This document shows positions 24,734-33,190 of a DNA stretch of 64,000 nt, in pieces. The stretch spans positions 1,753,964-1,817,963 of the forward strand of contig NZ_JADFFM010000002.1 in assembly GCF_015221995.1 (NCBI RefSeq). The letters are read 5' to 3'. Positions within the stretch are counted from its first letter, which is position 1; each line of letters begins with the position of its first letter. A program made the position numbers and the translations under genes. The notes beneath the pieces are model-generated. The model did not search any database, was not told where the DNA came from, and worked only from the letters and a program-made list of their open reading frames with translations. Source of the stretch: Mucilaginibacter boryungensis. GTDB lineage: Bacteria; Bacteroidota; Bacteroidia; Sphingobacteriales; Sphingobacteriaceae.

Positions 24734-26014
24734 TTAATATTTGTAGCGGTTGCCCCATAATTTTTTCAACTTCTCCCGGGTTTCATTCTCTTTGGGATTA
24801 TTGCCGGGCTGGTAAATTTGCGTGCCTTTTATGGCATCGGGTAAAAAATCCAGGTCGGTGAAGTTGCCTTCAAAATTATGAGCGTATTTGTAATCTTTGC
24901 CGTAGCCAATATTTTTCATCAGTTTGGTTGGTGCATTGCGCAAATGCAAGGGCACGGGCAAATCGCCGGTTTGTTTTACTAAAGCAATAGCTGAACTGAT
25001 GGCGGTGGTGGCCGCATTACTTTTTGGTGATGTAGCCAAATAAATGGCCGTTTGTGACATGATCAGTTGTGACTCGGGCATACCGATAACCTGCACCGCG
25101 TTGAAGCAGCTTTGGGCCAGCAGCAGGGCATTCGGGTTGGCATTGCCAATGTCCTCGGCGGCCAGGATCAGCATACGCCGCGAGATAAACAGCGGATCTT
25201 CCCCTCCGACTATCATCCGGGCCAGCCAGTATACCGCGCCGTTAGGGTCGCTGCCCCGCATAGATTTGATGAAGGCCGAGATAATATCGTAATGCTGTTC
25301 ACCGGTTTTATCGTACAAGGCCATGTTCTGCTGTACATGTTCCAGCACTACATCGTTGGTTAGGGTGATGGTTTTACCCTCGAAAGCGTTAACCAGTAAT
25401 TCAAATATGTTCAGCAGTTTGCGGGCATCGCCGCCTGAAAGGCGCAGCAAAGCTTCGTGTTCCTTAATAACTATCTTCTTACGCTTCAACACCTCGTCTT
25501 CCTTCATGGCCTTGTCCAAAAGGTTCAGCAGGTCGCTTTCTTCCAGCGCTTTTAAAATATAAACCTGGCAGCGCGACAGCAAAGCCGAGATAACCTCGAA
25601 TGACGGGTTTTCCGTAGTAGCGCCAATCAGCGTAACAATCCCCCGCTCAACCGCGCCCAGCAATGAATCCTGCTGCGATTTAGAGAAGCGGTGTATCTCA
25701 TCAATAAAAAGTATCGGCAAAATCTCGCCCTGCTCTTTTAACAGCGACGCTTTTTCAATTACCTCGCGCACATCCTTCACCCCTGAATTTATCGCGCTTA
25801 GCGAAAAGAACGGGCGATACAACGATTGCGATATGATATAAGCCAGCGTAGTTTTCCCCACACCCGGCGGGCCCCAAAATATCATAGATGGTAACGAGCC
25901 CGATTCAATAGCTTTACGCAATACCGCGCCCGGGCCAACCAGGTGTTTCTGGCCAACATAATCATCCAGGGTGGCAGGTCGCATGCGTTCGGCTAAAGGG
26001 GGCAGGTTATTCAT
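24734..26014 (-). CDS. rarA: Replication-associated recombination protein RarA (MgsA)
   Basis: An AAA+ clamp-loader-like ATPase that acts at stalled replication forks. Start chosen at the ATG at 26014 (MNNLPPLAERMRPATLDDYVGQ), which is the usual family N-terminus; 21 upstream in-frame residues are rejected. Walker A is GPPGVGKTTLA, Walker B is LFIDEIHRFSKSQQD, sensor 1 is ATTENPSFEV, and LSGGDARKLLN is the sensor-2 region. The C-terminal half carries the tetramerisation motifs (MRGSDPNGAVYWLARMI, GGEDPLFISRRML). The 426-residue length is normal. It is divergent from the DNA glycosylase gene, 67 nt away. Confidence 0.95.
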   Translation of the reverse strand: MNNLPPLAERMRPATLDDYVGQKHLVGPGAVLRKAIESGSLPSMIFWGPPGVGKTTLAYIISQSLYRPFFSLSAINSGVKDVREVIEKASLLKEQGEILPILFIDEIHRFSKSQQDSLLGAVERGIVTLIGATTENPSFEVISALLSRCQVYILKALEESDLLNLLDKAMKEDEVLKRKKIVIKEHEALLRLSGGDARKLLNIFELLVNAFEGKTITLTNDVVLEHVQQNMALYDKTGEQHYDIISAFIKSMRGSDPNGAVYWLARMIVGGEDPLFISRRMLILAAEDIGNANPNALLLAQSCFNAVQVIGMPESQLIMSQTAIYLATSPKSNAATTAISSAIALVKQTGDLPVPLHLRNAPTKLMKNIGYGKDYKYAHNFEGNFTDLDFLPDAIKGTQIYQPGNNPKENETREKLKKLWGNRYKY

Positions 26015-26081
26015 ATATGGTAAAATTGAAAAAAGAAAACGCCAATTCCTAAAAAAATTAGTATTTTTAAATAACAATTAC

Positions 26082-26708
26082 ATGCTCAACAAGTTTACAC
26101 CCGATAACTTTCACACTATTTGCGATGCACTGGCCAACATCGACACCGATCTTTCCAGCGTTATCCAAACCTATGGCTACCCGCCATTATGGTCGCGGCC
26201 AAACAGTTTCGAATCATTGGTGCATATTATTTTAGAGCAGCAGGTATCGCTGGCCTCGGCGCTCTCGGCCTTAAATAAACTGCGTGAACGTGTGCAGGAA
26301 ATTACCCCTGCCAATGTGCTGGTGCTAACGGATGAGGAAATGAGGTCCTGCTATTTAAGCCGGCAGAAAATGACTTACGTGCGATACCTGGCCGAGGCCA
26401 TATTAAGCGGACAAATTGATCTGGACGCGTTTGAACAAATGCCCGATGATGAAGTGCGCGCCCAGCTGGTGTCCCTGAAAGGGATTGGCAACTGGACGGT
26501 GGACGTTTACCTGATGTTTGTTTTGAAGCGTGCCGATATTTTTCCCGTTGGCGATCTTGCGGCGGTGAATGCTTTTAAACGGGTAAAAGGTTTGGAGCCA
26601 GCCACCACGCGCGAGGAATTAGTAGCGCTGGCTAAAGCGTGGCAGCCTTACCGCACTGTAGCTACTATGCTGTTGTGGCATTATTATTTATCGGCGCCAA
26701 AAAAATGA
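26082..26708 (+). CDS. DNA-3-methyladenine glycosylase (AlkA-type, HhH-GPD)
   Basis: A base-excision repair glycosylase of the HhH-GPD superfamily, 208 residues from the ATG at 26082; the longer frame overlaps rarA and is rejected. The helix-hairpin-helix is LVSLKGIGNWTVDVYL at about 129-144. The catalytic Asp is D158 in FPVGDLA. LEQQVSLASA near residue 51 is the N-terminal helix motif of the family. It lacks the N-terminal beta domain of E. coli AlkA. It probably removes alkylated purines from DNA. Confidence 0.9.
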   Translation: MLNKFTPDNFHTICDALANIDTDLSSVIQTYGYPPLWSRPNSFESLVHIILEQQVSLASALSALNKLRERVQEITPANVLVLTDEEMRSCYLSRQKMTYVRYLAEAILSGQIDLDAFEQMPDDEVRAQLVSLKGIGNWTVDVYLMFVLKRADIFPVGDLAAVNAFKRVKGLEPATTREELVALAKAWQPYRTVATMLLWHYYLSAPKK

Positions 26709-26716
26709 TATAGGCA

Positions 26717-27313
26717 CTAAAACCGTGAGGCTGGCTTTACAAAATGTTCGGTATTGTAGCCCAAATATTTCTCGGGGATTTGAGTGACGTGATGTTGCTC
26801 GCCGTAGTTTTTTATCTCCAGTTCGGTATTACCATCCTTAATGGTCAGCTTAAAGATCATATCATAATCATCATCGGCTAAAGTGCTGAATGGCCGTTCG
26901 CCACCAAAGGCGGCCAGTGTGGGGATAACCGTATTGGAATGCCCGACAATTAATACATTATGGCCTTTATAGTATTGAAGCACCTTGCCTGCAAAAGCTT
27001 TCAGATCGGCCGGGTCATAGGTTTCGGCTACCAGGGTAAATTTATCGGCTGTTGGTTTGGCTGTAAGCCGGGTGCGTGTATAATCGGTAACGTAAATACC
27101 TGCAATTTTCTCGTGTTTAAGCAGTTTGGCCAGATCTTTCGCACGTTTTTGCCCGGCGCTTGATAATTCAGGGTCATCTGGCGGTGTAGCAGCTTTTTCG
27201 GCATGGCGCACTATCCAAATAGTAGTTTTTTGTGCTAAGGCATTATAATTGCTTAGCATTAAACAGATACACAGCAGGTTGAATAAGGTAAGTTTTATGG
27301 AATTTTTTTTCAT
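26717..27313 (-). CDS. Exported histidine phosphatase family protein
   Basis: A 198-residue member of the phosphoglycerate-mutase-like histidine phosphatases, with a signal peptide (ending NALAQ). The start at 27313 is chosen because the preceding 11 residues precede a normal signal. The phospho-acceptor is His37 in VRHAEKA, and the second catalytic His is in VGHSNTVIPTL. The SixA-like size and export suggest a periplasmic phosphatase of unknown substrate. It is convergent with the glycosylase gene with 8 nt between stops. Confidence 0.9.
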   Translation of the reverse strand: MKKNSIKLTLFNLLCICLMLSNYNALAQKTTIWIVRHAEKAATPPDDPELSSAGQKRAKDLAKLLKHEKIAGIYVTDYTRTRLTAKPTADKFTLVAETYDPADLKAFAGKVLQYYKGHNVLIVGHSNTVIPTLAAFGGERPFSTLADDDYDMIFKLTIKDGNTELEIKNYGEQHHVTQIPEKYLGYNTEHFVKPASRF

Positions 27314-27372
27314 GATGAAAAGCCAAATCATCTTAAATGTAAACATATTATCCTATTATTGAATTTGTTACC

Positions 27373-28347
27373 ATGAAAATTTTTAACCGGGCGTTTTTAA
27401 AAAAGATGTGGAAGGTACTGGTTGCCTGTTTCTCGGGCTTCGTTAATGATAACGGCCTGAAACTTAGTGCGTCCTTGGCTTATTACACGGTATTTTCCAT
27501 GGCCCCGCTGCTCTTACTTCTTATAGGCATGGTAAGCATTGTATTTAAAAATGCTTTCACAACCGTATTTCCCGAAATGATAAAAGTCTTTGGGCCGGCC
27601 GCAGCCTTACAAATAAAAGGAATGGTAGACGGGTTAAATCTTTCGGGCAAAACAGGTATTGCTGTAATTTCAGGCGCGGTTACTTTAATAATAGGCGCCA
27701 CAAGTATGTTTGTTGAAATACAGGACTCGCTTAATATCATTTGGCGTGTAAAAGCCAAGCCTAAGCGCGGTTGGGTGAAGTTGCTGCAAAACCGTTTTTT
27801 ATCTTTCTCACTTATTATTTCCCTGGGCTTTTTGCTGCTGGTTTCGCTTGTCATTAACCTTATAGTTTTAGCCATCAGTCATAAACTGGAACACTTTTTA
27901 CCTGGGCTTACTATATGGGTATTTAATGGCATTAATGTAGCGTTGTCGTTTATAGTTATCTCGGTGTTATTTGCCATCATCTTTAAATTTTTACCCGATG
28001 TGGAGATCAAATGGAAGGACGTACGTTCGGGGGCATTTTTTACTGCGTTACTGTTTATGGTTGGTAAATACCTTATTGGCTTGTATATTCAGTTTACTGC
28101 TACCAGCTCTGCATACGGTACAGCCGGCTCGGTTATCGTAATACTGGTGTGGATATACTATACTTCGGCCATACTGTACATAGGCGCCGAATTTACCCAG
28201 GTATATGCCGAGGCCAGCGGTAGCCTGATACAACCTTCGGAATACGCTGTGCATGTTGAACAAACCGAGATTGAGCATGTGGTTAAAAAACTACCTCCAC
28301 AACATCCGGAAATAAAGGGCAAGTTAAAAGAGGACGAAAAGTTGTAA
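27373..28347 (+). CDS. YihY/virulence factor BrkB family membrane protein
   Basis: A 324-residue inner-membrane protein with about six helices. Signatures are GLKLSASLAYYTVFSMAPLLLL, LIIGATSMFVEIQDSLN and GTAGSVIVILVWIYYTSAILYIGAEFTQVYAE, quoted in part. These are typical of the YihY (formerly mis-called RNase BN) family; the function is not settled. The C-terminal 45 residues are polar and cytoplasmic. A TGAATTTG box (one mismatch) ends 5 nt before the start. Confidence 0.92.
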   Translation: MKIFNRAFLKKMWKVLVACFSGFVNDNGLKLSASLAYYTVFSMAPLLLLLIGMVSIVFKNAFTTVFPEMIKVFGPAAALQIKGMVDGLNLSGKTGIAVISGAVTLIIGATSMFVEIQDSLNIIWRVKAKPKRGWVKLLQNRFLSFSLIISLGFLLLVSLVINLIVLAISHKLEHFLPGLTIWVFNGINVALSFIVISVLFAIIFKFLPDVEIKWKDVRSGAFFTALLFMVGKYLIGLYIQFTATSSAYGTAGSVIVILVWIYYTSAILYIGAEFTQVYAEASGSLIQPSEYAVHVEQTEIEHVVKKLPPQHPEIKGKLKEDEKL

Positions 28348-28381
28348 GCGTCGACTCACCCGGTCTTCGCTACGCTGGACC

Positions 28382-28413
28382 ACCCTCTCTTCGCGTTCCG
28401 CGTAAAGAGGGGT
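28382..28413. repeat. Hairpin repeat between convergent genes, CCCTCT/CGCG family
   Basis: ACCCTCT (28382-28388) pairs with AGAGGGGT (28406-28413), and an inner CGCG pairs with CGCG. A further small GGTC/GACC hairpin lies just before it. It sits between the convergent BrkB-family and folP genes and may serve as a terminator. Confidence 0.65.
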
Positions 28414-28448
28414 TGAAAATCAAAATCACCCTCTTTTGCGCCGGTGAT

Positions 28449-29300
28449 TTACCGGCACATTTCCCAAATCTTTACCGCCTCTACAGCTTCTTTTACATCG
28501 TGTACCCGCAAAATATTAGCCCCTTTGGTTAGGGCTATTGTATTTAGGGCTGTAGTGCCGTTTAACGCCTCTGCAGCGGTATTACCAAGCATGCCATAGA
28601 TCATCCGCTTGCGCGATACACCTGCCATTAACGGCAATTGCAGCATTTCAAATCCCTGCATTTTACTCATTAACTCATACCCCTGTTGTGGTGTTTTGGC
28701 AAACCCAAATCCCGGGTCGATGATCACATCGTGCACGCCCATGGCGCGCAATTTTTCATAACGCTGCGCAAAGTAGCTAAGCACCTCATTAAATACGTCA
28801 TCATACTTTGCTTCCTGCACCATGGTTTGCGGCGTACCTTTCATATGCATTAAAATGTAAGGTACTTGCAGGCGGGCAATGGTGTCAAACATGGCATCGT
28901 CTAACTGACCGCCGGATATATCGTTAATGATATGTGCCCCCGCTTTTATCGCCGCTTCGGCTACAGACGAACGAAAGGTATCGATAGAGAGCACCGCATT
29001 ATTGAAACTTTTGACGATAGCTTCTACTACGGGTAACAGCCTGTCAGTTTCCTCCTGGATGGAAATATCAACAGCACCCGGACGGGATGAATAGGCGCCA
29101 AGGTCAAGAAAGGCAGCGCCCTCATTCAGCATTTTTTCGGCTTGTTGCAGGGCATCCTCAACGGCAGGTTTGCGGCTGCCGGCGTAAAAAGAATCGGGCG
29201 TTAGGTTAATAATGCCCATCACCTTCGGGGTGGATAGGTCTATCAATTTACCGCCGGCATTAATTGTCTGTTTTTTCTGAAAAAATGGAATCCCTGTCAT
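28449..29300 (-). CDS. folP: Dihydropteroate synthase
   Basis: This enzyme condenses p-aminobenzoate with dihydropterin pyrophosphate in folate synthesis and is the sulfonamide target. The 283-residue length is normal. Motifs are MGIINLTPDSFYAGSR, LDLGAYSSRPGA, SIDTFRSSVA with HIINDISGGQLDD, VPYILMHMKGTPQTM, and IIDPGFGFAKT. GVSRKRMI is the late Lys/Arg loop. It precedes a small membrane protein gene on the same strand and is convergent with the BrkB-family gene. Confidence 0.97.
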   Translation of the reverse strand: MTGIPFFQKKQTINAGGKLIDLSTPKVMGIINLTPDSFYAGSRKPAVEDALQQAEKMLNEGAAFLDLGAYSSRPGAVDISIQEETDRLLPVVEAIVKSFNNAVLSIDTFRSSVAEAAIKAGAHIINDISGGQLDDAMFDTIARLQVPYILMHMKGTPQTMVQEAKYDDVFNEVLSYFAQRYEKLRAMGVHDVIIDPGFGFAKTPQQGYELMSKMQGFEMLQLPLMAGVSRKRMIYGMLGNTAAEALNGTTALNTIALTKGANILRVHDVKEAVEAVKIWEMCR

Positions 29301-29309
29301 TAGATCGAC

Positions 29310-29678
29310 TTAAACATTAGCACTGTAACTTACATTTTTAATAAGAAAAAATGAGGTATCAATTCTTGCCGTAACCCTCTTTGTTTCACCCATAGGCGTA
29401 TAATAAATAATATCTGCATAAAGCGAACTTGAAGGCTGACCGTTTCTATTCATAGGCGTTAGTTTTGGCGCATTTTTAAAATTTCCATTTGAAAACAATC
29501 CCGGCCATTTATATTGAATAAATGCTAAATCGTTTTCTTTTAGCTTGGGAATAATATAATTATTCAGCGCTTTTTTAATGGTAAAATGATATATAAGGAC
29601 ATTTATAAAAATTATAAATGGGAGAATCAAGACAATCAAAGAGTAAAATAAAATCATGGCGTTAATTAATCTCGTCAA
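29310..29678 (-). CDS. Small membrane-anchored protein of unknown function
   Basis: I do not recognise this 122-residue protein. It begins with one long hydrophobic segment (MILFYSLIVLILPFIIFINVLIYHF), which would anchor it in the inner membrane, followed by about 90 mainly polar residues with beta-strand character near the end. An ATG at 29657 could be the true start. It lies 9 nt upstream of folP on the same strand and is divergent from the DUF1599 gene; a folate-related role is not implied. Confidence 0.6.
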   Translation of the reverse strand: MTRLINAMILFYSLIVLILPFIIFINVLIYHFTIKKALNNYIIPKLKENDLAFIQYKWPGLFSNGNFKNAPKLTPMNRNGQPSSSLYADIIYYTPMGETKRVTARIDTSFFLIKNVSYSANV

Positions 29679-29704
29679 CCTAAACGTGATGTAAAGTTAC
29701 TTTA

Positions 29705-29712
29705 TATCTTTG
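29705..29712 (+). promoter_or_regulatory. Putative -7 box TATCTTTG
   Basis: Full match to TAnnTTTG, 11 nt before the ATG at 29724. The very short implied leader may favour the first ATG or an internal TTG at 29763. Confidence 0.45.
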
Positions 29713-29723
29713 CAAGTAAGAGT

Positions 29724-30302
29724 ATGCTTGTTGGCATATATCCTTACTATATTAGTATAGCATTGAAAGATACATCAAAAGAATACGACGCGGTTATTAA
29801 CGTTTGCAAAGGGCTTTTCATTAAAAAGACCCGCGACTATGGCACGGCCTGGCGCATTTTACGTATTGAATCCATCACCGATCAAATATTTATTAAAGCG
29901 CAGCGTATCCGCACGCTGGAAGAGAAAAAAGTATCGAAGGTTGGTGAAGACATTACCGGCGAATACATTGGCATTGTAAACTATTGCGTTATTGCCATGA
30001 TGCAGCTGGATAGCACAGAAGATACACCCTATGAGCTTTCTGTTGAGCATGTAAATAACATGTTTGATGCCAAGGTGCAGGAAACTAAAGATCTGATGTT
30101 TGCCAAAAACCATGATTACGGTGAAGCCTGGCGCGATATGCGCATCAGCTCGTTAACCGACCTGATTTTGATGAAGCTGCTGCGTGTTAAACAAATTGAA
30201 GATAATAAAGGCGCAACCCTGGCATCGGAAGGGGTAAAAGCTAATTACCAGGATATGCTGAATTACTCGGTTTTTGCGCTGATAAAATTAGGGGTAGCTT
30301 AA
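29724..30302 (+). CDS. DUF1599 protein with two tandem domains
   Basis: The 192-residue protein consists of two copies of the DUF1599 domain. The first is about 17-95 (VCKGLFIKKTRDYGTAWRILR...YIGIVNYCVIAMMQL). The second is about 108-190 (TKDLMFAKNHDYGEAWRDMR...YQDMLNYSVFALIKL). The repeated DYGxAWRxxR motif is striking. The family's role is unknown; it is often near folP in Bacteroidota, as here. The start is uncertain: a TTG at 29763, next to KDTSKEYD, would give a more typical N-terminus. Confidence 0.88.
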   Translation: MLVGIYPYYISIALKDTSKEYDAVINVCKGLFIKKTRDYGTAWRILRIESITDQIFIKAQRIRTLEEKKVSKVGEDITGEYIGIVNYCVIAMMQLDSTEDTPYELSVEHVNNMFDAKVQETKDLMFAKNHDYGEAWRDMRISSLTDLILMKLLRVKQIEDNKGATLASEGVKANYQDMLNYSVFALIKLGVA

Positions 30303-30345
30303 TGAATGTGCAGGTGTGCAAATATGCAGATGTGCAAATGAATTG
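30303..30345. repeat. Tandem GTGCAAATATGCAGAT-type repeat
   Basis: Immediately after the DUF1599 stop there are four degenerate copies of an ATGTGCA-like unit spaced about 10 nt apart. There is no inverted second half. It looks like a half-copy of the palindromic repeats seen elsewhere. Confidence 0.55.
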
Positions 30346-30374
30346 ATGCCTATAATGCCTATTCTATTATTACT

Positions 30375-31547
30375 ATGAAAGCACAACAAAAAACATTATT
30401 CCCGAATGCATTGATGTGGTTTTGCCGCATTGTGGTGGGCTTGTTGTTCATTTTTTCGGGCCTGATAAAAGCTAACGACCCATTGGGGTTTTCGTATAAA
30501 CTGGAAGAATATTTCGAAGTTTTTCATATGCTGTTCTTAAGCAGCTATGCCCTGTATTTCGCTATATTTCTTTGCGCGCTGGAGATGATATTGGGCTTTG
30601 CCCTGCTGATAGGCTGGCGCGCGGTGCAGGTAACCTGGGGATTATTATTACTCATTATTTTCTTCGGCTTTCTGACCTTCTATTCAGCCTATTTTAAAGT
30701 GGTGCAAACCTGCGGCTGCTTTGGCGATGCTATACCGCTTACCCCGTGGCAGTCTTTCAGTAAGGACATGATATTGCTGGTGCTGGTATTGGTGCTGTTT
30801 GCAAGCAGGAAAAGTTTAAAGCCTATCCTGAAGCCCGAAGCTGGGCGGATGGCCTTTATTGTAGCGGTCATCTTTTCGTTCGGGGTGGGTATTTATACTT
30901 ATAATTTTTTACCGGTGCTGGATTTTCTGCCGTACAAAGTTGGCGCTAACCTGCCCGAAGAAATGAAAACGCCACCCGGCGCGCAACCCGACGAATACGA
31001 AATTACCTATCACCTGAAAAATAAATCTACCGGTGCCGAAAAGACCATGAACAGCACCGACTATACCAAAAGCGGTATCTGGAAGGATAACAACTGGGAA
31101 GTAAAAGGCGACCCGGAAAGCAAGTTGATAAAACAGGGCTTCAAACCTAAAATTAGCGATTTGGCTATACAGGATGCGCAGGGCAACAATTACACCCAGG
31201 AATTACTGAGCAATCCATTTTACAACCTTATTATCGTAGCATATAATTTAAACCATACCAATGATGAGGCCATTAATAAGCTGAATGCCCTTGCTATAAA
31301 CCTGACACAAAACTTTAATACCAGAACTATCCTGCTCACATCAAACTCGCCCACCGATGCGGCGGTTTTTAGTAAAGCTCATCACCTGGTGCCCGAGATA
31401 TTTTATGCTGACGGCGTACCGTTAAAAAGCATGGTGCGCTCTAACCCGGGCATATTGCTGATGAAAAATGGTGTGGTAATTAACAAATGGCACTATCATA
31501 ACATGCCATCGTATGATGTATTGGTAAACACTTACTTTAAAAAATGA
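30375..31547 (+). CDS. DoxX-type membrane protein, BT_3928 family
   Basis: The 390-residue protein has an N-terminal DoxX-like four-helix membrane domain to about residue 165 (MWFCRIVVGLLFIFSGLIKANDPLGFSYKLEEYF quoted in part; CGCFGDAIPLTPWQSF). A fifth helix lies near 160-180. A soluble C-terminal domain (about 230-390) is predicted to be thioredoxin-like (FYNLIIVAYNL, FNTRTILLTSNSPTD, SNPGILLMKNGVVINKWHYHNMPS). This arrangement matches the BT_3928 family found across Bacteroidota. The redox role is inferred. It overlaps the next gene by 4 nt. Confidence 0.9.
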   Translation: MKAQQKTLFPNALMWFCRIVVGLLFIFSGLIKANDPLGFSYKLEEYFEVFHMLFLSSYALYFAIFLCALEMILGFALLIGWRAVQVTWGLLLLIIFFGFLTFYSAYFKVVQTCGCFGDAIPLTPWQSFSKDMILLVLVLVLFASRKSLKPILKPEAGRMAFIVAVIFSFGVGIYTYNFLPVLDFLPYKVGANLPEEMKTPPGAQPDEYEITYHLKNKSTGAEKTMNSTDYTKSGIWKDNNWEVKGDPESKLIKQGFKPKISDLAIQDAQGNNYTQELLSNPFYNLIIVAYNLNHTNDEAINKLNALAINLTQNFNTRTILLTSNSPTDAAVFSKAHHLVPEIFYADGVPLKSMVRSNPGILLMKNGVVINKWHYHNMPSYDVLVNTYFKK

Positions 31548-32602
31548 TAGCTTACCTGCTCCGCAAAATTTGGTATGCCGCAGCAGTGATGCTGGGTATT
31601 GTGGTTGTGGTGTTTTTCCTGTTTAATATTTTACCGGTTGACCCGGCCCGGATGACCATGGGGCAGCGCGCCGATGTGCAATCGTTACAAGCGGTACGCC
31701 GCGAATTTGGGCTGGATAAATCTATACCCGTACAGTTTGCATATTACCTGAATGACCTGTCGCCCGTAGGCATCCATTTAAATACACCTGACGAGCAAAA
31801 GCGTTATGGCTACGCCAAACTGTTCCCGGTATCAAAAACCAAAGTACTGGCGCTGAAATGGCCTTATTTGCGCCGTTCGTATCAAACCCATAAAGATGTG
31901 GCCTCGCTGCTGCTGGATGTAATACCCAACACGCTGATACTGGCTACCGCTTCTATGATATTTGCTATCCTTATTGGTGTATTTATGGGGGTAATGAGCG
32001 CGGTGCACCAAAACTCGTGGATCGATCGCCTTTCAATAAGCCTGAGCATTTTGGGTATTTCTGCGCCGTCTTTTTTTGCAGGGATCATTATCGCCTGGAT
32101 CTTCGGCTTCCTTTTAAGCAAATATACGGGGCTCAACATGTCGGGCAGTTTATATAATTACGATCCTTTTAAGGGCGAAGTGCTTAACCTGCGTAACCTG
32201 GTACTGCCGGTACTAACTTTAGGCCTGCGCCCGTTGGCCATTATTGTGCAGTTAACCCGCAATGCCATGCTTGATGTGCTGGGTCAGGATTATATCCGCA
32301 CTGCGCGGGCCAAAGGTTTGGGACGTAACGCCATTATCTACCGGCATGCTTTAAAAAATGCACTTAACCCGGTAATTACCGCTATTGCCAACTGGTTTGC
32401 CTCGTTATTAGCCGGTTCGTTTTTTGTGGAATATGTATTTGGGTATAACGGCCTGGGCAAAACTACAGTTGATGCGCTGGAAAACTCTGACTTCCCGGTG
32501 ATTATGGGGGCCATATTGTTTATTGCTTTTATATTTGTGGTAATCAATATCCTGGTCGACCTGGTTTATGTATGGATAGATCCAAGGGTTAAACTTAGCT
32601 GA
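31544..32602 (+). CDS. ABC transporter permease, DppB/OppB type
   Basis: A 352-residue inner-membrane permease of the oligopeptide/dipeptide type (BPD_transp_1). It starts with MIAYLLRKIWYAAAVMLGIVVVVFFLFNILPVDP, here split for length, and has the AVRREFGLDKSIPVQFAYYL stretch. The EAA loop is TARAKGLGRNAIIYRHALKNAL, and GSFFVEYVFGYNGLG follows. An insertion with PDEQKRYGYAKLFPV is seen near residue 80. No binding protein, second permease or ATPase gene is nearby. Start and stop overlap both neighbours (ATGA), so it is tightly coupled to them. Confidence 0.92.
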   Translation: MIAYLLRKIWYAAAVMLGIVVVVFFLFNILPVDPARMTMGQRADVQSLQAVRREFGLDKSIPVQFAYYLNDLSPVGIHLNTPDEQKRYGYAKLFPVSKTKVLALKWPYLRRSYQTHKDVASLLLDVIPNTLILATASMIFAILIGVFMGVMSAVHQNSWIDRLSISLSILGISAPSFFAGIIIAWIFGFLLSKYTGLNMSGSLYNYDPFKGEVLNLRNLVLPVLTLGLRPLAIIVQLTRNAMLDVLGQDYIRTARAKGLGRNAIIYRHALKNALNPVITAIANWFASLLAGSFFVEYVFGYNGLGKTTVDALENSDFPVIMGAILFIAFIFVVINILVDLVYVWIDPRVKLS

Positions 32603-33123
32603 TGACAATGTACAATCCTAACCATATATTTCTGATAGGTTACATGGGCAGCGGTAAAACTACGCTTGGGCGGAAACTGGCCGCACGCTTGCAATGTGAT
32701 TTTATAGACCTTGATCATGTGTTGGAGGCACAGGTTGGCATGACGATTACCGAATACTTTGCCGCCCATGGCGAAGAGGCTTTCAGGGTGCTGGAATCAT
32801 CTGTATTAAAAAATACGCCTTACGCAGAGAAAGCTGTGATATCAACCGGCGGTGGCTTACCTTGTTTTTTTGATAATATGGAGTGGATGAAACAGCATGG
32901 TCAAACGGTTTATATTAAGTTAAACGCCAAAGTGCTGGCCGGCCGTTTGGAAAATAATAAAGATGACCGCCCCATATTGCGCCACAAACATGGCGAAGAA
33001 TTAATAGCTTTTATTGATGAAAAACTTGCAGAGCGCGAGCCGTGGTATAATCAGGCCAGTATTATTGCCGACGGTTTAAGCCTGAATGCCGAACGGCTGG
33101 AAATGCTGCTTAATCATAAATAA
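32602..33123 (+). CDS. aroK: Shikimate kinase
   Basis: This enzyme phosphorylates shikimate in aromatic amino acid synthesis. The 173-residue length is normal. The P-loop is GYMGSGKTT at 13-21. Substrate-binding features are DFIDLDHVLE (shikimate-binding Asp) and STGGGLP at 81-87. The lid region has a DDRPIL motif and the C-terminal part AEREPWYNQASI. An ATG two codons later is also possible. It shares one base with the stop of the permease gene and closes a three-gene run. Confidence 0.96.
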   Translation: MTMYNPNHIFLIGYMGSGKTTLGRKLAARLQCDFIDLDHVLEAQVGMTITEYFAAHGEEAFRVLESSVLKNTPYAEKAVISTGGGLPCFFDNMEWMKQHGQTVYIKLNAKVLAGRLENNKDDRPILRHKHGEELIAFIDEKLAEREPWYNQASIIADGLSLNAERLEMLLNHK

Positions 33124-33159
33124 TGTACTAAGCATTCCTGTATAAAACTAACTGGCACC

Positions 33160-33190
33160 AATCTCTAATCTCTGATTAACTAATCTCTAA
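33160..33190. repeat. Tandem CTAATCTCT repeat between convergent genes
   Basis: Three copies of an AATCTCTAA/GATTAACTAATCTC-type unit lie right up to the stop codon of the DUF5686 gene. They share vocabulary with the elements at 7369-7427 and 55749-55862. Confidence 0.55.
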
